This document shows positions 1 through 10,744 of a DNA stretch of 64,000 nucleotides, piece after piece (within the stretch, counting starts at the first letter, position 1; every line of letters begins with the position of its first letter). The translations under genes and the position numbers were made by a program. The DNA comes from Palleronia caenipelagi. GTDB taxonomy: Bacteria > Pseudomonadota > Alphaproteobacteria > Rhodobacterales > Rhodobacteraceae. The notes beneath the pieces were generated by a model. The model did not search any database. It was not told the DNA's origin and was given only the letters and a program-made list of their open reading frames with translations. The stretch covers positions 26,933 to 90,932 of the forward strand of contig NZ_VFSV01000012.1 in the NCBI RefSeq assembly GCF_007004065.1, read 5' to 3'.

Positions 1-1
1 A

Positions 2-1030
2 TCGCGTCCCGACAACGCCGCCCTTTCGGCCACCGACTGGATCATCCCGCCCGAGCGCAGTTACACGGACTGGGCCGAGATGGCGCGGGTTGAGGCCGCG
101 CGCGAGGATGGGGTCGAGGCGGTGTTCGTCTGCACGCCGAATTTCACTCATCACGACATCTCCGCCGCCTTTCTGAAGGCCGGGATTGCCGTGATCTGTG
201 ACAAGCCCATGACCCGCACGGTCGAGGAAGCGCACTCGCTCGCCGGGATTGCCGCCGAGACGGGCACGCCGCTGTTCGTGACCTACCCCTACATGCACCA
301 TGCCATGGCCCGACAAGCCGCCGAGATGGTCGCCACAGGCGCGATAGGTAAGATCCGCCAGATCCGTGCGGAGTACTTGCAGGACTGGGCCACTGGCCCG
401 GCCGATCCCGAGAGCAGCGGCCAGGCGTGGCGGCAGGATCCGGCCAAGGTCGGACGCACCGCCGCCGTTGCCGATATCGGGACCCACGCCTTCCATGCGC
501 TGGAATATATGAGTGGACTTCGGGCAGACGCGCTCAGGGCCGATTTCCACACATGCGGCGCGCCGAAGGGCGGGCTTGAGGATACGGCCTTCATTTCTCT
601 TAAGATGCAGGACGACGTTCCGGCGCACCTCCATATCTCACAGGCCGCACCGGGCCAGCATTGCGGGCTGCGCGTGCAGATCTGGGGCGACGAAGGCGGG
701 ATCTACTGGGATCAGGAGCATCCGGAACTTCTGCGCCACGCCCCCCTCGGCCAGCCCGAGCGGCACCTTGTCCGAGGGCAGGCAGGCAGCATGGGCAACG
801 GTGCGAGCTGGCTGTCCCACCTGCCCCCCGGTCACAGCGAAGCGCTGCCAGATGCATGGTCCAATCTCTACGCCGAGATGGGTTTTGCCCTCGCGAGCCA
901 TCTGATCGGAACGACGCTGCCGGAGGGGCTGATCCAGACGTGGGATGTCAGCGAGGGCGTGCGCGGTGTCGTCTTCTCTGATCGATGCGCAGACAGCCAT
1001 GAGGCGGGCGGAATCTGGCTACAGATCTGA
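2..1030 (+). CDS. Gfo/Idh/MocA family oxidoreductase (5' end outside window)
   Basis: The open frame runs in from the left edge, so the N-terminal nucleotide-binding loop is missing; 342 residues are visible. The text CTPNFTHH followed by CDKPMTRTVEEA (codons near 200-235) matches the Rossmann-domain end of the Gfo/Idh/MocA family, where the Lys of the E/D-K-P motif helps bind NAD(P) and substrate. The C-terminal half looks like the usual alpha/beta substrate domain (conserved DIGTHAFH near 475-495). These enzymes oxidise or reduce sugars, inositols and related polyols; the substrate cannot be told from this fragment. The neighbour upstream is not visible. Confidence 0.85.
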   Translation, partial: SRPDNAALSATDWIIPPERSYTDWAEMARVEAAREDGVEAVFVCTPNFTHHDISAAFLKAGIAVICDKPMTRTVEEAHSLAGIAAETGTPLFVTYPYMHHAMARQAAEMVATGAIGKIRQIRAEYLQDWATGPADPESSGQAWRQDPAKVGRTAAVADIGTHAFHALEYMSGLRADALRADFHTCGAPKGGLEDTAFISLKMQDDVPAHLHISQAAPGQHCGLRVQIWGDEGGIYWDQEHPELLRHAPLGQPERHLVRGQAGSMGNGASWLSHLPPGHSEALPDAWSNLYAEMGFALASHLIGTTLPEGLIQTWDVSEGVRGVVFSDRCADSHEAGGIWLQI

Positions 1031-1085
1031 CCGCTGGAACACCGACGCGGTCTCTGCCAAAAGGGGGCAAACCCGGAGTTCAGTT

Positions 1086-1226
1086 GTGACCAACCCCATC
1101 GCCATCGTGCTTGGCCTGATTCTCGTCGCCGCCTATGCCTATGACGCCTCACAGGGCGGGGATGGGTTCCTCTTCCTGATGCAGAAACAGGACGAGTTGA
1201 TCGAATGGCTGGCCTTCTGGCGCTAA
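1086..1226 (+). CDS. 46-aa single-pass membrane peptide, function unknown
   Basis: A GTG start at 1086 is preceded by GGAG at 1075-1078, a suitable spacing. The product begins VTNPIAIVLGLILVAAYAYD, a single hydrophobic helix, and ends with the amphipathic, Trp-rich tail LIEWLAFWR. The frame stays open upstream of 1086, but that extension overlaps the preceding oxidoreductase gene and lacks a ribosome site, so I reject the longer start. From memory, very similar short peptides occur in other Rhodobacterales genomes; I assign no function. It sits 55 bp after the oxidoreductase and about 90 bp before gap. Confidence 0.6.
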   Translation: MTNPIAIVLGLILVAAYAYDASQGGDGFLFLMQKQDELIEWLAFWR

Positions 1227-1318
1227 CCTTTGTGCGTTGCAGTTGACCTGCCGTCGCATTTGTCCTTGAACAACGGCGACCATGCCGCCCAAGGGCGGAA
1301 CCGAACCAGGAGGACATC

Positions 1319-2317
1319 ATGGCAGTGAAAGTCGCCATTAACGGCTTTGGACGTATTGGACGCAACGTGCTGCGCGCGATCATCGAGTCGGGCCGCACCG
1401 ATATCGAAGTCGTGGCGATCAACGATCTGGGGCCGGTTGAAACCAACGCGCACCTCATCCGCTACGACAGCGTGCACGGGCGCTTCCCCGGCGAGGTCAC
1501 CACCGGCGAAGACTGGATCGACGTCGGCCGCGGCAAGATCAAGGTGACCGCAATCCGCGATCCCAAGGACCTGCCCTGGGGCGATGTGGATATCGCCATG
1601 GAGTGCACGGGCATCTTCACCGCCCGCGACAAGGCCGCGCTGCACCTTGAGAACGGCTCCAAGCGCGTGCTGATCTCCGCCCCCGGCGCAGATGCGGATA
1701 AAACCATCGTCTACGGCGTGAACCACGGCACCCTGAGCGCCGAGGACAAGATCGTCTCGAACGCGTCCTGCACCACCAACTGCCTGTCGCCGGTGGCCAA
1801 GGTGCTGAACGACACGATTGGCATCACCAAGGGCTTCATGACAACGATCCACAGCTATACCGGCGACCAGCCGACGCTGGACACCATGCACTCGGATCTC
1901 TACCGCGCGCGCGCTGCGGCGCTGAACATGATCCCCACCTCCACCGGTGCCGCCAAGGCCGTGGGTCTGGTTCTGCCCGAGCTGAAGGGTAAGCTCGACG
2001 GCGTCGCGATCCGCGTGCCGACCCCGAATGTCTCCGTCGTCGACCTGACCTTCGAGGCCGCGCGCGCGACCACCGCCGAAGAGATCAACGACGCGATCCG
2101 GACCGCGGCAAATGGCGAGCTGAAGGGCGTTCTGGGCTATACGGACGAGAAACTCGTCTCCATGGACTTCAACCACGACGCCCATTCCTCGATCTTCCAC
2201 ACCGAGCAGACCAAGGTCATGGAAGGCACCATGTGCCGGATCCTGACCTGGTATGACAACGAGTGGGGCTTCTCCAACCGGATGTCCGACACGGCTGTGG
2301 CGATGGGCAAGCTCTGA
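1319..2317 (+). CDS. gap: Type I glyceraldehyde-3-phosphate dehydrogenase
   Basis: The enzyme converts glyceraldehyde 3-phosphate, phosphate and NAD+ to 1,3-bisphosphoglycerate in glycolysis, and the reverse in gluconeogenesis, in the cytoplasm. The 332-residue length is normal. The N-terminal NAD-binding motif INGFGRIGR starts at residue 8. The active-site motif SNASCTTNCL places the catalytic cysteine at residue 151. The C-terminal WYDNEWGFSNRM is typical. The ATG follows a strong AGGAGG site. The gene stands alone as a transcription unit, with a good terminator immediately after it. The cofactor preference (NAD or NADP) cannot be settled by eye. Confidence 0.97.
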   Translation: MAVKVAINGFGRIGRNVLRAIIESGRTDIEVVAINDLGPVETNAHLIRYDSVHGRFPGEVTTGEDWIDVGRGKIKVTAIRDPKDLPWGDVDIAMECTGIFTARDKAALHLENGSKRVLISAPGADADKTIVYGVNHGTLSAEDKIVSNASCTTNCLSPVAKVLNDTIGITKGFMTTIHSYTGDQPTLDTMHSDLYRARAAALNMIPTSTGAAKAVGLVLPELKGKLDGVAIRVPTPNVSVVDLTFEAARATTAEEINDAIRTAANGELKGVLGYTDEKLVSMDFNHDAHSSIFHTEQTKVMEGTMCRILTWYDNEWGFSNRMSDTAVAMGKL

Positions 2318-2342
2318 ACCAGACCAGAGACTGAAAGACAAC

Positions 2343-2372
2343 AACGCCGCCCTGTTAAGAGCGGCGTTTTTT
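2343..2372 (+). terminator. Intrinsic terminator of gap
   Basis: Perfect 8-bp arms at 2343-2350 and 2361-2368 with a 10-nt loop, running into six T residues. It lies 26 bp after the gap stop codon. Confidence 0.88.
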
Positions 2373-2502
2373 GTGGAGCGTCCGGACCGCACGCCAAACT
2401 GAGGACTCGCGAGGCAACAGCCCCGCCTTTCGGGGGTATTTACGGACAAAAAGAGCGTGCAGTCGGTTCTGTCGGCGACTGCGCAGGCGCAAGCGGCCGT
2501 TC

Positions 2503-2916
2503 TTACGTGCGCAGAACGTAGGAGCTGCGCAGTGTGTAATCTTTACGCGGCCCCGAAACCTCCCATTTCACCGACCAATCAGGCCAATTCGGGAATGCGT
2601 AGGTGACCAGGTAGATGTCGGGCGCGCAATCATGCCGGGCTGTTGGGGCAACTTCACTCGCGTCAAAGTCATGGAATGGGCGACCGTCTGAGAATGTGAC
2701 GCGGATCAAGTCGCCGATGCTGCTCCAGAGATGGGACTGCGCCGCGTGCATAGGCTGCGGACCGAGGTAAAGGGTTCCTTCCTCCTCATATCGCAGCCCG
2801 TCCGCAAACGGCACGAACCGCGCTTCGCCCTCGAAATGTCCCGTTTGACCGGCCCGGCGATCTTCGATCTCCCGGCGCAGCGTCCACTTTCCGACAAACT
2901 CATTGAGCGTTGGCAT
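2503..2916 (-). CDS. DUF6314-like protein
   Basis: The product is 137 residues and begins MPTLNEFVGKWTLRREIED. I chose the ATG at 2916 because the reverse strand has a purine-rich AAGGAGAGGG site just before it; the frame continues upstream but overlaps the purB leader. The opening (F-x-G-x-W-x-L-x-R-x-I) and the repeated beta-strand pattern with many aromatics suggest a small lipocalin-like or THAP4-like barrel; I recognise it as DUF6314, a family without assigned function. It is divergent from purB, 80 bp apart, so the two share a promoter region. No signal peptide is visible, so it is probably cytoplasmic. Confidence 0.72.
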   Translation of the reverse strand: MPTLNEFVGKWTLRREIEDRRAGQTGHFEGEARFVPFADGLRYEEEGTLYLGPQPMHAAQSHLWSSIGDLIRVTFSDGRPFHDFDASEVAPTARHDCAPDIYLVTYAFPNWPDWSVKWEVSGPRKDYTLRSSYVLRT

Positions 2917-2996
2917 CCCGCCCTCTCCTTGCCGACTCCTGCCCCGCCGTCTAAACGGTGCGCGCACGCAACGCCAGAACCCCAAAGGACCTGCCG

Positions 2997-4304
2997 ATGA
3001 TCCCCCGCTATTCCCGCCCCGAGATGGTCTCTATCTGGGAGCCGCAGACGAAATTCCGCATCTGGTACGAGATCGAAGCCCATGCCGGCGACGCCATGGC
3101 CGAGCTGGGCGTTATTCCGAAGGAAAACGCCGAGGCCGTCTGGAAAGCCCAGGACGTGGAGTTCGACGTGGATCGCATCGACGAGATCGAGCGCGAGACC
3201 AAGCATGACGTGATCGCCTTTCTCACCCATCTGGCCGAGATCGTCGGCTCCGACAATGCGCGGTTCGTGCATCAGGGGATGACCTCTTCGGACGTGCTCG
3301 ACACCACACTCAACGTGCAGCTGACCCGTGCCGCCGACATCCTGATCGCCGATCTGGAGGGGCTCCTCGCTGCCCTGAAAAAGCGTGCCTATGAGCATAA
3401 GGACACGGTGCGAATCGGGCGCTCCCACGGCATCCATGCCGAGCCGACGACGATGGGCCTGACCTTTGCCCGGTTTTACGCCGAGATGGACCGCAACCTA
3501 AGCCGCCTGCGCGATGCCCGCGCCGAGGTGGCCACGGGCGCGCTGTCCGGCGCTGTAGGGACCTTTGCCAATATCGACCCGCGCGTCGAAGAGCATGTCT
3601 GCGACAAGATGGGGCTGGTGCCTGAGCCGATCTCGACTCAGGTGATCCCCCGCGACCGGAATGCGGCGTTTTTCGCGACACTCGGCGTTATCGCGAGTTC
3701 GGTCGAGAACATCGCCATCGAGATTCGCCACATGCAGCGCACTGAGGTGCTGGAGGCCGAAGAGTTCTTCTCCAAGGGGCAAAAAGGCTCCTCCGCGATG
3801 CCGCATAAGCGCAACCCGGTCCTGTCCGAGAACCTCACTGGCCTCGCGCGCCTCGTGCGCATGGCGGTGGTGCCCGCCATGGAGAATGTGGCGCTCTGGC
3901 ATGAGCGCGACATCTCTCATTCCTCGGTCGAGCGGGTGATCGGCCCTGATGCCACCGTGACGCTGGATTTCGCTCTGGCGCGGCTGACGGGGCTGGTGGA
4001 AAACCTCGTCGTCTATCCCGAGCGGATGCTGGAGAACATGAACAAGTTCAAAGGTCTGGTCATGTCCCAGCGGGTGCTTCTGGCGCTGACCCAAGCGGGC
4101 GTGAGCCGCGAGGACGCCTATCGCCTGGTGCAGCGCAACGCCATGAAGGTCTGGACCGACGGCGCGGATTTCAAGACCGAGCTGCTGGCCGATGCCGAGG
4201 TGACGGCCGCGCTGTCGCCTGAGGAGATCGAAGAGAAATTCGACCTCTGCTACCATACCAAGCACGTGGACACGATCTTTGCCCGTGTGTTCGGCGAAGA
4301 CTGA
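2997..4304 (+). CDS. purB: Adenylosuccinate lyase
   Basis: PurB catalyses two fumarate-releasing steps of purine synthesis: SAICAR to AICAR, and adenylosuccinate to AMP. The 435 residues fit the bacterial form. The fumarase/aspartase superfamily signature GSSAMPHKRNP is present at about residues 263-273, TSSDVLDT lies near residue 96, and GRSHGIHAEPTT near residue 140. The ATG at 2997 (MIPRYSRPEMVSIWEP, the usual PurB opening) follows AAAGGA; an upstream in-frame ATG at 2958 would add 13 non-conserved residues. The unit ends at a strong terminator. Confidence 0.97.
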   Translation: MIPRYSRPEMVSIWEPQTKFRIWYEIEAHAGDAMAELGVIPKENAEAVWKAQDVEFDVDRIDEIERETKHDVIAFLTHLAEIVGSDNARFVHQGMTSSDVLDTTLNVQLTRAADILIADLEGLLAALKKRAYEHKDTVRIGRSHGIHAEPTTMGLTFARFYAEMDRNLSRLRDARAEVATGALSGAVGTFANIDPRVEEHVCDKMGLVPEPISTQVIPRDRNAAFFATLGVIASSVENIAIEIRHMQRTEVLEAEEFFSKGQKGSSAMPHKRNPVLSENLTGLARLVRMAVVPAMENVALWHERDISHSSVERVIGPDATVTLDFALARLTGLVENLVVYPERMLENMNKFKGLVMSQRVLLALTQAGVSREDAYRLVQRNAMKVWTDGADFKTELLADAEVTAALSPEEIEEKFDLCYHTKHVDTIFARVFGED

Positions 4305-4326
4305 CCTGACGTTTTCGTGATCAGAG

Positions 4327-4360
4327 GGCGCGGGACCGGAATCGGTTTCGCGCCTTTTTT
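4327..4360 (+). terminator. Intrinsic terminator of purB
   Basis: Six-bp GC-only arms at 4327-4332 and 4349-4354, with an inner ACCG/CGGT stem, followed by six T residues. It starts 22 bp after the purB stop. Confidence 0.88.
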
Positions 4361-4397
4361 ATGTTAATGTTTCCGCGGTACAACTGGGAGGACTGAA

Positions 4398-4550
4398 ATG
4401 CGTCTCGTATTGTTCACGGCTGTTCTTGGGCTGACCCCGATCATCGCGCAGGCAGCTTGCACTGGCTCGGATCATCAGGCCAGCATGACCTGCTCCGATG
4501 GCAGCACCTACGACAAGGATAGCCAGCGTTGCGTGCCGACCACTGGCTGA
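4398..4550 (+). CDS. Small secreted Cys-containing peptide, 50 aa
   Basis: The ATG at 4398 is preceded by GGGAGGACTGAA, a good ribosome site. The product starts with a short Sec signal (MRLVLFTAVLGLTPIIAQA) and a likely cleavage after AQA. The mature part is about 30 residues with three cysteines (AACTGS, MTCSDG, QRCVP) and many polar residues. I recall similar peptides behind purB in other Rhodobacterales, but cannot name a family. It looks translated: good site, signal peptide, and its own downstream hairpin. Location would be periplasmic; the function is unknown. Confidence 0.7.
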   Translation: MRLVLFTAVLGLTPIIAQAACTGSDHQASMTCSDGSTYDKDSQRCVPTTG

Positions 4551-4559
4551 TACGCGTTC

Positions 4560-4584
4560 CCCCGGTGCAATGCTTGCGCCGGGG
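4560..4584 (+). terminator. Hairpin after the small secreted gene
   Basis: Nine-bp arms 4560-4568 and 4576-4584, with one G-T pair and a 7-nt loop, start 10 bp after the stop codon. There is no real T-tract, so it may be a weak terminator or an mRNA 3' stabiliser. Confidence 0.5.
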
Positions 4585-4636
4585 TCCCCTAGCGGTCTAA
4601 GTCTGCATAGTTTCAGACAACACCGCGAGAAGATTG

Positions 4637-5551
4637 ATGGCCAGAGACAATCGCTCGGACCTGTCGGACCGGTTTCAGGATCTGGTGATCCGCGGGCTAT
4701 TGGGCGCGGTGCTTACCCTGCCCTATCCGACCCGCGTTTGTTTGATGGGTTGGTTGTTGCGGCGCGTTCTCGCGCCTATTGTCGGCTGGGATGACCGTAT
4801 TCGCAAAAATCTGGCGCATGTTTGCCCTGACATGCCAGAAGATGAGATCCGCAAACTGATCCGCGAGGTCCCCGACAATGTGGGCCGATCGATGATTGAG
4901 CTCTATTCCGGCGAAGAATTCCGCGCTTGTGTCACTGGTGCGCCGATGGGAGGTCCGGGATTTGAGGCTGTGGCCGAGGCACGCGCGGCGGGTCGCCCGG
5001 TAGCCCTAGTGACCGCCCATATCGGCAATTTCGATGCGCTGCGCGCCAATCTACAGGATCGCGGCTATGAAATCGCGGGGCTTTACCGTGAGATGAACAA
5101 CCCGCGCTTTAACGAACATTACGTGGGCGCGCTGTCAGCCAATGGCAAGCCGGTCTTTCCAACCAACCGCACAGGTACTCTGAACTTTGTCAAACATCTG
5201 GCTCGTGGGGGCATGGTCGGCATTCTTGCCGATCTCTACTCGTCCAACGGCGCCAGCGTCACGTTTTTTGGCAAGGACGCCCCGACCTCGACGGCAATCT
5301 GCGACTGGTCGTTAAAATACGATGCGGTGGTGGTGCCTTGTTACGCAATCCGGCGTCCGGACGGACTGCGCTTTGATCTGATCTTCGATGAGCCCGTCGC
5401 GCATCGGGATCCGGTCGAGATGATGCAGGAGATCAATGACAAGCTCGAAGCGGTCGTGCGCCAGCACATGGGCCAGTGGTTCTGGATCCATCGCCGATGG
5501 AAACCCAACCGCCGCCGCCGCAAGCGTCACCAGTCAAGTAGCGACAGCTGA
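4637..5551 (+). CDS. LpxL/HtrB-family lysophospholipid or lauroyl acyltransferase
   Basis: The 304-residue product belongs to the lipid A late acyltransferase fold. The catalytic H-x4-D motif is visible as HIGNFD (His128, Asp133), followed by the conserved G-x-L-x-D block (GILADLYSSNG) and the C-terminal QWFWIHRRWK. These inner-membrane enzymes transfer acyl chains from acyl-ACP to lipid A precursors or to other amphiphiles. The hydrophobic stretch near residues 15-45 would serve as the membrane anchor. I chose the ATG at 4637; a TTG one codon earlier is also possible. The exact acceptor lipid cannot be read from sequence. It is convergent with the DUF1223 gene, 3 bp apart. Confidence 0.88.
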   Translation: MARDNRSDLSDRFQDLVIRGLLGAVLTLPYPTRVCLMGWLLRRVLAPIVGWDDRIRKNLAHVCPDMPEDEIRKLIREVPDNVGRSMIELYSGEEFRACVTGAPMGGPGFEAVAEARAAGRPVALVTAHIGNFDALRANLQDRGYEIAGLYREMNNPRFNEHYVGALSANGKPVFPTNRTGTLNFVKHLARGGMVGILADLYSSNGASVTFFGKDAPTSTAICDWSLKYDAVVVPCYAIRRPDGLRFDLIFDEPVAHRDPVEMMQEINDKLEAVVRQHMGQWFWIHRRWKPNRRRRKRHQSSSDS

Positions 5552-5554
5552 CCC

Positions 5555-6253
5555 TCAGTCGACCCGGGCCGCGCCAAGAATTGCCCCAAGCCCGGCTGAC
5601 TGCGCGAACACGGCCGCCGGACCCTCATGGTCGAACTCTGCGGTCCAGGTCCCTTCACCGTTCCAATCGCCAATGACTTTCCAGTCACGGGCAACATTGG
5701 CGTAACTTATGGTCTCACCGGCGTTTTCACCCCGTTCGATCACAACCTCTGTGCTGGGTTGGAACGGCACAAGATGAATCATCATGGCTTGTCCGCCCTG
5801 CTGCCCTGCGGCAAACTTGGCCTCAATCGCCACGCGCGTGTCGCGGCGCGTCACGGTGATCCGCACCGGCTGCTCTGCCATCAGATGTCTGCTCAGAGCA
5901 TCCGCGATCTCCATGGGCCGGCTGCCGACCACCACATCCTGCCCGCCAATGATCATTTGGGGCGTGTAGACCATCTTGTCACCCGCGCGGTGGGCATAAG
6001 CTTTCTGTCGCTTGGTGAACCGCGCATCGGCAAAGGTGTCGGCCCATCCGATATAATCCCAGTAGTCCACATGCAGCGACAGCGGGAGCACATCGTCGCG
6101 CTGTGCCATCTCGGCCAGAATCGCATCTGCGGGCGGACAGGACGAGCAACCTTGGGAAGTGAACAGCTCGACGATCACGGGCTGATCCCCGGCATGAGCG
6201 GCCGGCGCGGCAAGAGCGAGGCAGAGCAGAGCCGCTCGTGACAGTAAACGCAT
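5555..6253 (-). CDS. DUF1223 thioredoxin-like exported protein
   Basis: The 232-residue product has a Sec signal peptide (residues 1 to about 21, ending AAHA) and then a thioredoxin-like fold with a CxxC pair, GCSSCPPAD (Cys36, Cys39), typical of DUF1223. The [11 protein letters not shown] block is characteristic of the family. It presumably works as a periplasmic thiol/disulfide protein, but no substrate is known to me. The ATG at 6253 has GGAG upstream on the reverse strand and leaves the signal peptide at the extreme N-terminus. The gene is divergent from acnA across a 235-bp intergenic region. Confidence 0.88.
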   Translation of the reverse strand: MRLLSRAALLCLALAAPAAHAGDQPVIVELFTSQGCSSCPPADAILAEMAQRDDVLPLSLHVDYWDYIGWADTFADARFTKRQKAYAHRAGDKMVYTPQMIIGGQDVVVGSRPMEIADALSRHLMAEQPVRITVTRRDTRVAIEAKFAAGQQGGQAMMIHLVPFQPSTEVVIERGENAGETISYANVARDWKVIGDWNGEGTWTAEFDHEGPAAVFAQSAGLGAILGAARVD

Positions 6254-6367
6254 GGGGATCTCCGATGAATTTCTCTCCCGAACCGGTTTAGCCTCCGAAG
6301 CCACCAAGCACCAATCAAGGTTTTGCGATACATCGAAACGTCCCGGCCTCCGTGACCCGCTCACCGC

Positions 6368-6386
6368 ATTGCATACTATTGCATAC
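6368..6386. repeat. Tandem ATTGCATAC repeat upstream of acnA
   Basis: The 9-mer ATTGCATAC occurs at 6368-6376 and again at 6378-6386, a period of 10 bp (about one helical turn). It lies some 105 bp before the acnA start in the region shared with the DUF1223 promoter. The arrangement resembles two adjacent protein sites on one face of DNA. Confidence 0.5.
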
Positions 6387-6488
6387 CGCATTGAACTGGG
6401 CTACGAAGGTGCTACAAATTACCTACAACCTCGCGCCCGGCTCAATCGGCTTGCGCGACAATCGACAGTCGAACACGAGGAGACCCAC

Positions 6489-9278
<2,790 letters not shown>

Positions 9279-9300
9279 TCGGTTCGACCAAACACAGAAA

Positions 9301-9326
9301 GGCCCGCCAAACCGGCGGGCCTTTTT
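9301..9326 (+). terminator. Intrinsic terminator of acnA
   Basis: Perfect 8-bp GC-rich arms (9301-9308, 9314-9321), a 5-nt loop and a T5 tail. It may also stop transcription from the convergent DUF6946 gene. Confidence 0.9.
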
Positions 9327-9345
9327 AGTTGCTAGAGGGCGGAAA

Positions 9346-9999
9346 TCACAGAAACTCCGCAGATCCCACTGCCCACCCAAGAGTAAGCGGCGTGCCGGAT
9401 GGCAGGATCAGAGTGTCGGACTGCCCCGGCTCAAGGGACATCCCTAAAAGCTCCGCAAAGGCCCGGAAATCTACAAACCACTTATGTTCCTGAGAAAAGG
9501 AATGGACGATCATCGCAGCCCGGTCGGAATTGAACCGCGCCGCTTCAAGGATTGCGGCGGCGGTCCGGTGAAAGAGCTGATAGCGCAGCGCAGGCGGCGC
9601 GTCTGACAGACCGAGAAGCGCGCAGATATGGGCAATCCGCTCCTGTTTCCCGGCGCTTGCGTCTTTCAGCCATTCTCCGACCGTCGGGCCAAAAGGCTCA
9701 TCCACTTTCGCTTCAACCGCGAGCGCAATCGTTTCATCGTTCCGTTTCGCCAAAGCGAACACATCGCATTGGCTCGCACGACCACCGCCGGGCAAAGCGA
9801 CTTTATGCTCTGGAATTGCCAGCAAGAGTTGAGCAGACCCGCCGAGACAAGCTGAAATCTCCGCGGGCAAGCCGTCGGCCGCTTCCCACGACAGTGCGGC
9901 AGCCATCGCCGAGTTGCCGCGCTTCCAGTGCTTTTCAGGATCAGCCAACAGACGCTGCCAATCCTCCGCGCCCGTGGTGGGGATGAAAATTCGCCTCAT
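9346..9999 (-). CDS. DUF6946-like protein with a PD-(D/E)XK-type motif
   Basis: The 217-residue product starts at the ATG at 9999, chosen because AAGGAGG precedes it; a TTG 39 bp upstream is less likely. I recognise the text (FIPTTGAEDW, IPEHKV, ASQCDVFAL, VEAKVDEPFG) as DUF6946, a family of unknown function. Asp79 followed by E96-A-K98 has the spacing of a PD-(D/E)XK nuclease core, with Glu64 a possible additional ligand; this is inference, as the fold was not modelled. There is no signal peptide or membrane helix. It sits between acnA and the ccm cluster, 54 bp upstream of ccmG on the same strand order, with no evident functional link to either. Confidence 0.65.
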   Translation of the reverse strand: MRRIFIPTTGAEDWQRLLADPEKHWKRGNSAMAAALSWEAADGLPAEISACLGGSAQLLLAIPEHKVALPGGGRASQCDVFALAKRNDETIALAVEAKVDEPFGPTVGEWLKDASAGKQERIAHICALLGLSDAPPALRYQLFHRTAAAILEAARFNSDRAAMIVHSFSQEHKWFVDFRAFAELLGMSLEPGQSDTLILPSGTPLTLGWAVGSAEFL

Positions 10000-10053
10000 C
10001 TCGTCTCTGACCTCCTTAGCGTGACGCGCCTTGGCCAAAGAAATAGCGCGATC

Positions 10054-10602
10054 TCAGCCGCCGTCCGCCAAAGCCTCTTCCAGCGCCGGCCGAACCGTCT
10101 TTTCCAGCGTCCGTGTGGTCAGGGGGCCGGCGACGCGGGCGAGGATTTTGCCGTCGGCGTCCACAACAAACGTCTCAGGTACGCCATAGACGCCCCAGTC
10201 GCGGGCTGTGCGACCTTCGGGGTCAGCGGCAAGCGAGGCGAAGGGGTTTCTCAGCTCCTCCAGAAAGGCGATGGCATTGTCGGGAGCATCCTTGTAATTC
10301 AGCCCGACGATCTCGATCCCCTCCTCCTCGGCCAGCGCCAGCAGGTTCGGGTGCTCAACCCGGCAGGGCGCGCACCAGGAGGCCCAGAAATTCACCAGCT
10401 TGACACCACTCTCGCGCACGGCGTCGGTGGTGGCGACCGGATAGTCTCCAAGCGGAAAAACTGTCAGCTCTGGCGCCTCTTGGCCCACCAGTGTCGAGGG
10501 CAGTGCATCCGGGTTCTCCCGCTGCATGCCCGCATAGAACAATCCCGCGAGACCGGCAAAGATCAGCGGCGGGATGACGGCGAAAACAGGAATTTTAGCC
10601 AT
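10054..10602 (-). CDS. ccmG: CcmG/DsbE thiol:disulfide oxidoreductase
   Basis: The 182-residue product is a membrane-anchored periplasmic thioredoxin that keeps apocytochrome c haem-binding cysteines reduced. An N-terminal helix (residues 6-25) is followed by the thioredoxin fold with WCAPC (Cys77, Cys80) and the cis-Pro region GVPETFVVD. It is the last gene of the ccm cluster. Its ATG overlaps the end of ccmD by 8 bp, indicating translational coupling. Confidence 0.96.
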   Translation of the reverse strand: MAKIPVFAVIPPLIFAGLAGLFYAGMQRENPDALPSTLVGQEAPELTVFPLGDYPVATTDAVRESGVKLVNFWASWCAPCRVEHPNLLALAEEEGIEIVGLNYKDAPDNAIAFLEELRNPFASLAADPEGRTARDWGVYGVPETFVVDADGKILARVAGPLTTRTLEKTVRPALEEALADGG

Positions 10603-10744
10603 GACGGCGGGCCTCCACGCGGTCGAGCTCCCGGCGCATCCGGGCAGCGCGGCGGATCGACATCATCACGAGCGCCGCGAGCAGAACACCCGTGGCGCCG
10701 TAGGCCAGCGCAACTTCGAGCGCGTATTTGCCAAGATCAGGCAT
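10595..10744 (-). CDS. ccmD: Haem exporter protein CcmD
   Basis: The 49-residue product begins MPDLGKYALEVALAYGATG and consists of one membrane helix (about 8-29) followed by a basic cytoplasmic tail rich in Arg. This is the standard CcmD layout; CcmD helps release holo-CcmE from CcmC and the CcmAB ATPase. The start overlaps the ccmC 3' end by 8 bp and the stop overlaps the ccmG start, so position alone is strong evidence. It is short enough to be missed by length-filtered gene finding. Confidence 0.9.
   Translation of the reverse strand: MPDLGKYALEVALAYGATGVLLAALVMMSIRRAARMRRELDRVEARRHG

Noticed and set aside
945..1226. 93-residue version of the small membrane peptide with an ATG at 945
   Set aside because: The first 47 residues overlap the oxidoreductase gene and look like out-of-frame translation; the GTG at 1086 has a proper ribosome site.
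1223..2449. 408-residue frame on the minus strand opposite gap
   Set aside because: Complete antisense of a certain gene; its length follows from GC-rich third positions. No family similarity.
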